The position numbers and the translations under genes were made by a program. Below are positions 60,438 to 64,000 of a stretch of 64,000 nucleotides of DNA, piece after piece (positions within the stretch are counted from its first letter, which is position 1; each line of letters opens with the position of its first letter). The notes beneath the pieces were generated by a model. It saw nothing but the letters and a program-made list of their open reading frames with translations. It made no database searches and was not told the DNA's origin. This DNA comes from Sphingobacterium sp. FBM7-1. GTDB taxonomy: Bacteria; Bacteroidota; Bacteroidia; Sphingobacteriales; Sphingobacteriaceae. Where the stretch lies: NCBI RefSeq assembly GCF_020687765.1, contig NZ_JAJEWJ010000001.1:951253-1015252 (forward strand), in the 5' to 3' direction.

Positions 60438-60971
60438 ATGCGAAAATTATCCATGGAAGAGTTGAATCGGGTTGATATCGATTCATTTAAAAACCAAGAA
60501 AAAGTTCCATTTATTGTTGTATTGGACAACGTACGGAGTATGCATAATGTAGGATCGACTTTCCGCACCGCTGATGGATTTGCTGTAGAAAAAGTCCTTT
60601 TATGTGGTATTACTGGTACTCCTCCACATCGCGAAATCGAAAAAACTGCTTTGGGTGCGACCCAATCTGTAGACTGGGCGTACCATAAAGACACCTTTCT
60701 GGCGGTAGAACAATTAAAAAAGGAAGGGTATACCATACTCGCCATCGAACAGGCTGTTGATAGCATACCTTTACAGGACTACTCCATAGAATGTCGAAAG
60801 AAATACGCGTTAATTTTCGGTAACGAAGTACATGGTGTATCGGACGACGTTATGCAAATCGTGGATGGTTGTATCGAAATTCCGCAATTTGGCACCAAAC
60901 ACTCTTTAAACGTCTCGGTCACTATCGGCATTGTTCTATGGCAATTTATGCAAAATTGGAAGCTATTATAA
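60438..60971 (+). CDS. SpoU/TrmH family RNA 2'-O-methyltransferase
   Basis: A 177-residue SPOUT methylase with the three family motifs: VLDNVRSMHNVGSTFRTADGF (1), YALIFGNEVHGVSDDV (2) and EIPQFGTKHSLNVSVTIGIVL (3), which form the trefoil knot that binds AdoMet. It is short, lacking an added RNA-binding domain. Target rRNA or tRNA position is not clear. Confidence 0.9.
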   Translation: MRKLSMEELNRVDIDSFKNQEKVPFIVVLDNVRSMHNVGSTFRTADGFAVEKVLLCGITGTPPHREIEKTALGATQSVDWAYHKDTFLAVEQLKKEGYTILAIEQAVDSIPLQDYSIECRKKYALIFGNEVHGVSDDVMQIVDGCIEIPQFGTKHSLNVSVTIGIVLWQFMQNWKLL

Positions 60972-61105
60972 ATATCGCATCCTAAGACCGTAAACGATTG
61001 TAATCATTACCGTTGTAAAAAAATATTACGTCTTTGACAATAGTATATTAAATTTTCAGAAGTCAGTGCAAAATGGTAAATTTGCTTTGCAAAAAAACAG
61101 AAAAA

Positions 61106-61978
61106 ATGAGTGTATTAGTAAATAAAGATTCAAAGGTAATTGTACAAGGCTTTACCGGAAATGAAGGTACTTATCACGCATCTCAAATGATTGAGTACGG
61201 TACAAATGTTGTTGGAGGTGTTACTCCCGGCAAAGGAGGACAATCTCATTTAGAACGTCCGGTGTTCAATACAGTACAAGATGCAGTAGAAGCAACTGGC
61301 GCTAACGTTTCGATCATCTTTGTTCCCCCTGCATTTGCTGCAGATGCTATTATGGAAGCAGCTCAAGCGGGTATCGAAGTTATCGTTTGTATTACAGAGG
61401 GTATACCTACTAAAGATATGATTCAAGTAAAATCGTACTTGAGTGACAAAAAATCTAGATTAATCGGACCAAACTGTCCGGGTATTATCACGGCTGAAGA
61501 AACTAAAATCGGTATTATGCCTGGCTTTATTTTCAAAAAAGGAAAAGTAGGTGTAGTTTCTAAATCAGGAACTTTAACTTACGAAGCTGTGGACCAAACC
61601 GTAAAAGCAGGTCTAGGAATAACCACTGCTATTGGTATCGGCGGAGACCCGATCATTGGAACAACAACCAAAGAAGCTGTGGAGCTACTAATGAATGACC
61701 CTGAAACAGAAGGTATTATTATGATCGGTGAGATTGGCGGGGGAATGGAAGCTGAGGCTGCTCATTGGATTAAAGAACACGGAACAAAACCTGTAGTCGG
61801 CTTTATCGCTGGACAAACAGCGCCTCCGGGCCGCCGTATGGGACACGCTGGTGCAATTGTAGGGGGAGCAGATGATACAGCTGCTGCAAAGATGAAGATT
61901 ATGCGTGAATGTGGTATTCGCGTAGTCGAATCTCCAGCTGAAATTGGCGTCGCTATTGCAGAAGAGTTAGCAAAATAA
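61106..61978 (+). CDS. sucD: Succinate-CoA ligase alpha subunit
   Basis: A 290-residue subunit with the phosphohistidine loop GHAGAIVGG (His247), the CoA-binding fold at the N-terminus ([22 protein letters not shown]), and [13 protein letters not shown]. With SucC it makes succinyl-CoA from succinate in the TCA cycle. ATG 61106 ([10 protein letters not shown]) is preferred; an upstream ATG at 61073 would add 11 residues out of family. sucC is not adjacent. A terminator follows. Confidence 0.95.
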   Translation: MSVLVNKDSKVIVQGFTGNEGTYHASQMIEYGTNVVGGVTPGKGGQSHLERPVFNTVQDAVEATGANVSIIFVPPAFAADAIMEAAQAGIEVIVCITEGIPTKDMIQVKSYLSDKKSRLIGPNCPGIITAEETKIGIMPGFIFKKGKVGVVSKSGTLTYEAVDQTVKAGLGITTAIGIGGDPIIGTTTKEAVELLMNDPETEGIIMIGEIGGGMEAEAAHWIKEHGTKPVVGFIAGQTAPPGRRMGHAGAIVGGADDTAAAKMKIMRECGIRVVESPAEIGVAIAEELAK

Positions 61979-62007
61979 CGACATGCTTATTTCCTAAGAA
62001 GGTATTA

Positions 62008-62040
62008 AAAGCCCGGAGGTTTCTCCGGGCTTTCTTTTTT
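62008..62040. terminator. Bidirectional terminator between sucD and putP
   Basis: AAAGCCCGGAG pairs with CTCCGGGCTTT around GTTT, followed by a T-rich run. Confidence 0.9.
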
Positions 62041-62047
62041 ATTTGTT

Positions 62048-63547
62048 TTACTTTCCCGCTGCTATTCTTCGTACACTATCAAACTCTTCTTCGATTTCTT
62101 TCGAAACTGGCTTAGTCAACAAAGATACCACAATGGTCGTCAAAAAACTCGCTGTAAAACCTGGGATAATTTCGTAAATTTCTTTATAATCATGCGGCAT
62201 ATAAACCCAAAGCAATACTACCACTCCACCCACTAACATACCGGCTAAACCTCCCATTGCCGTAATACGCTTCCACAACAAGGTGAGGATAACTAAGGGC
62301 CCAAACGCTGCTCCGAAACCAGCCCAAGCATTACCTACTAAACCCAAAATACTTTCCTTTGGATTCAACGAAAGCAATACCGCAATAGCTGCTACTACCA
62401 GAACAGAAACCCGGCTCATAATCAACATATTTTTGGAACTAGCTTCTTTATTTAAAAAGGTCCGATAGATATCTTCCGTCATCGAACTAGATGTGACTAA
62501 AAGTTGTGAGGATATTGTACTCATTACCGCCGCTAAAATAGCCGATAATAAGAATCCGCCGATCAACGGATGAAAGAGGACTCTAGACAAATGGATAAAT
62601 ATAGTCTCGGCAAGTTCCTTGGATGCATCAAATTTCCCCATAGTGGCTACATCAAATTTTTGAAGATAGGCAATACCGAAAAAACCAACTAACAGAGCCC
62701 CTCCTACCGTAAATAACATCCAAGTAATTCCTATTCGTCTCGCCTTGGGAATGTCACGAACGCTATCTATAGCCATAAACCGCACTAAAATATGAGGTTG
62801 ACCGAAATATCCTAATCCCCATGCTAATAAAGAAATAATAGAAACTGTGGTGGTACCTCTCCATAAGTCCATATAATTCTGGTTTTTAGTTTGTATAATA
62901 TTCACTGTTTCCCCCACACTGCCGATATGAAAAATAATAACCGCTGGTACAATCAATAGAGCGATAACCATAATGGTACCTTGAACGACGTCGGTGAGAC
63001 TCACCGCCATAAACCCTCCAAAAAACGTATAAAAAACAACTACCAATGTTGTTACCCATAATCCTGTTTGATAATCGACGCCGAAGGCGGATTCGAAAAG
63101 TCGGCCGCCAGAGACCATGCCTGCCGAAGTGTACAAAGTAAAGAAAACAAGGATAAGTACGGAAGAAACCAGCTTCAATAGCTGCGTTTTGTCATGAAAT
63201 CTGTTCTCAAAGAAAACGGGTAGTGTAATAGCGTTCTTAGCGATTTCGGTATATACACGTAAACGCGGCGCAACAATAACATAATTTAAAAAAGCACCTA
63301 TAGTCAATCCTATCGCGAGCCAAGCCCCAGATAGGCCCATAAAGTACATTGCTCCCGGCAAACCCATCAACAGCCAACCACTCATGTCCGATGCTCCGGC
63401 AGATAACGCCGTGACGAGGGGTCCCATCTTTCGTCCACCAATCAGGAACTCTTCTGAATTACTGGTGGATTTCCGGTAAGCATAAATCCCAATCAAAACC
63501 ATCGTCAACATATATATCCCGATAGAAATTAGTTCATAAATATTCAT
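62048..63547 (-). CDS. putP: Sodium/proline symporter
   Basis: A 499-residue SSS-family symporter with thirteen helices. PutP marks: EEFLIGGRKMGPLVTALSAGASDMSGWLLMGLPG, LAIGLTIGAFLNYVIVAPRLRVYTE and TLYTSAGMVSGGRLFE. It imports proline with Na+. Start ATG 63547 (MNIYELISIG) is chosen over a TTG two codons upstream. It fits with the proline/hydroxyproline theme of the first 10 kb but lies 50 kb away. Confidence 0.92.
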   Translation of the reverse strand: MNIYELISIGIYMLTMVLIGIYAYRKSTSNSEEFLIGGRKMGPLVTALSAGASDMSGWLLMGLPGAMYFMGLSGAWLAIGLTIGAFLNYVIVAPRLRVYTEIAKNAITLPVFFENRFHDKTQLLKLVSSVLILVFFTLYTSAGMVSGGRLFESAFGVDYQTGLWVTTLVVVFYTFFGGFMAVSLTDVVQGTIMVIALLIVPAVIIFHIGSVGETVNIIQTKNQNYMDLWRGTTTVSIISLLAWGLGYFGQPHILVRFMAIDSVRDIPKARRIGITWMLFTVGGALLVGFFGIAYLQKFDVATMGKFDASKELAETIFIHLSRVLFHPLIGGFLLSAILAAVMSTISSQLLVTSSSMTEDIYRTFLNKEASSKNMLIMSRVSVLVVAAIAVLLSLNPKESILGLVGNAWAGFGAAFGPLVILTLLWKRITAMGGLAGMLVGGVVVLLWVYMPHDYKEIYEIIPGFTASFLTTIVVSLLTKPVSKEIEEEFDSVRRIAAGK

Positions 63548-63652
63548 ACGCAATTAATAATTCTTAATGTTTCTGTTATACTATTCTAATTCTACGTTTG
63601 CTATAAACAACTACATTAGCAAAGCACGATGAGTTCTACACAAGAGAAAAAA

Positions 63653-63688
63653 CAAAAAAGCCCCTCCAGTTTCCTGAAGGGGCTTGTA
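63653..63688 (-). terminator. Terminator of the rRNA operon
   Basis: On the minus strand AAGCCCCTTCAGG pairs with CCTGGAGGGGCTT-like bases (AAGCCCCT / AGGGGCTT, loop TCAGGAAACTGG) followed by TTTTTTG. It stands just after the 5S gene. Confidence 0.85.
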
Positions 63689-63694
63689 TAAAAT

Positions 63695-63804
63695 TTGGCG
63701 CCGACCTACTCTCCCACCTGTTACGGCAGTACCATCGGCTCTGGCGGGCTTGACTGCTCTGTTCGGAATGGGAAGAGGTAGACACCGCCGATATAGGCAC
63801 CTGA
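63695..63804 (-). rRNA. rrf: 5S ribosomal RNA
   Basis: On the minus strand the sequence begins TCAGGTGCCTATATCGG, contains CCCATTCCGAACAG and ends with GGTCGGCGCCA. The terminal stem GGTGCC/GGCGCC pairs. It belongs to an rRNA operon entering from the right. The exact ends may shift by a few bases. Confidence 0.92.
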
Positions 63805-63926
63805 ATATCGTGACCGGATTTATATTATATATACAACCTACCTATTGGCAGCATACATCCGGCTTAAATGACATATAAAGATATAGAAAAGAAATACATA
63901 AAAGAGGACAGCGGATCTTCCGGCGC

Positions 63927-64000
63927 GGAAAGCTTCGGGCTATTAGTACCACTCGGCTATGGTATCTCTACCTGTACACCTGTGGCCTATCAACGTAGTA
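63927..64000 (-). rRNA. rrl: 23S ribosomal RNA, 3' end only
   Basis: The minus strand reads ..TAGAGATACCATAGCCGAG then TGGTACTAATAGCCCGAAGC, the conserved 3' end of Bacteroidota 23S rRNA. The gene continues beyond the right edge. The 3' boundary near 63927 is estimated. Confidence 0.85.

Noticed and set aside
63684..63878. 64-codon open frame over the 5S gene
   Set aside because: The sequence is 5S rRNA on the other strand.

Overview
The window looks like a chromosomal segment from a Bacteroidota bacterium, most probably family Sphingobacteriaceae (Sphingobacterium/Parapedobacter/Pedobacter group; I cannot name the genus). The grounds are a complete gldK/gldN/gldM/gldL set for the type IX secretion and gliding motor, Bacteroidota-type promoters (TTG ~20 bp TAnnTTTG), families such as BT_3928, DUF3943, DUF1599, DUF6266 and DUF885, and an rRNA operon end typical of the phylum.

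1-13.6 kb: a tightly packed minus-strand operon for trans-4-hydroxyproline catabolism. It encodes a pyrroline-hydroxycarboxylate deaminase, a 2-oxoglutarate semialdehyde dehydrogenase, a hydroxyproline 2-epimerase and a D-hydroxyproline oxidase, followed by a DUF885 peptidase, an APC permease and a DPP IV-type peptidase cut by the window edge. An AraC regulator lies just upstream, and a large secreted glycosidase-like protein is divergent from it. Together they can break down Pro/Hyp peptides, import them and oxidise hydroxyproline to 2-oxoglutarate.

13.6-16.0 kb: an accessory pocket with an 11-bp-period TTCGAC repeat block, a DUF6266 gene remnant and a decaying array of three paralogous small membrane proteins.

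16.0-33.6 kb: envelope and housekeeping genes. These are an L,D-transpeptidase-fold lipoprotein with Ser in place of the catalytic Cys, ldhA, an outer-membrane protein, gldK-gldN converging on gldL-gldM, tsaD, a TamB-like giant with a damaged start, tex, tatA and a MATE exporter.

33.6-38.1 kb: unusual non-coding DNA around a small coiled-coil gene, a lipoyl E2 gene and cinA. It holds a 19-unit 21-bp periodic array, a pair of competing hairpins, a degenerate ~16-bp array and two copies of a 115-bp palindromic element.

38.1-64 kb: mostly core genes. They are lptD, an amidase, mlaD, an S9 peptidase, tRNA-Leu, tig, a GNAT acetyltransferase, a DUF3943 protein, cysE-cysM, a HipA-like kinase overlapping DUF3037, a DUF1599/BT_3928/aroK/GDPD operon, a CoA transferase with a divergent AraC and DUF1080 hydrolase, rpsT, a SpoU methylase, sucD, putP, and the 3' end of an rRNA operon (23S partial, 5S) on the minus strand. 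No prophage, insertion sequence, CRISPR array or complete known defence system was seen.
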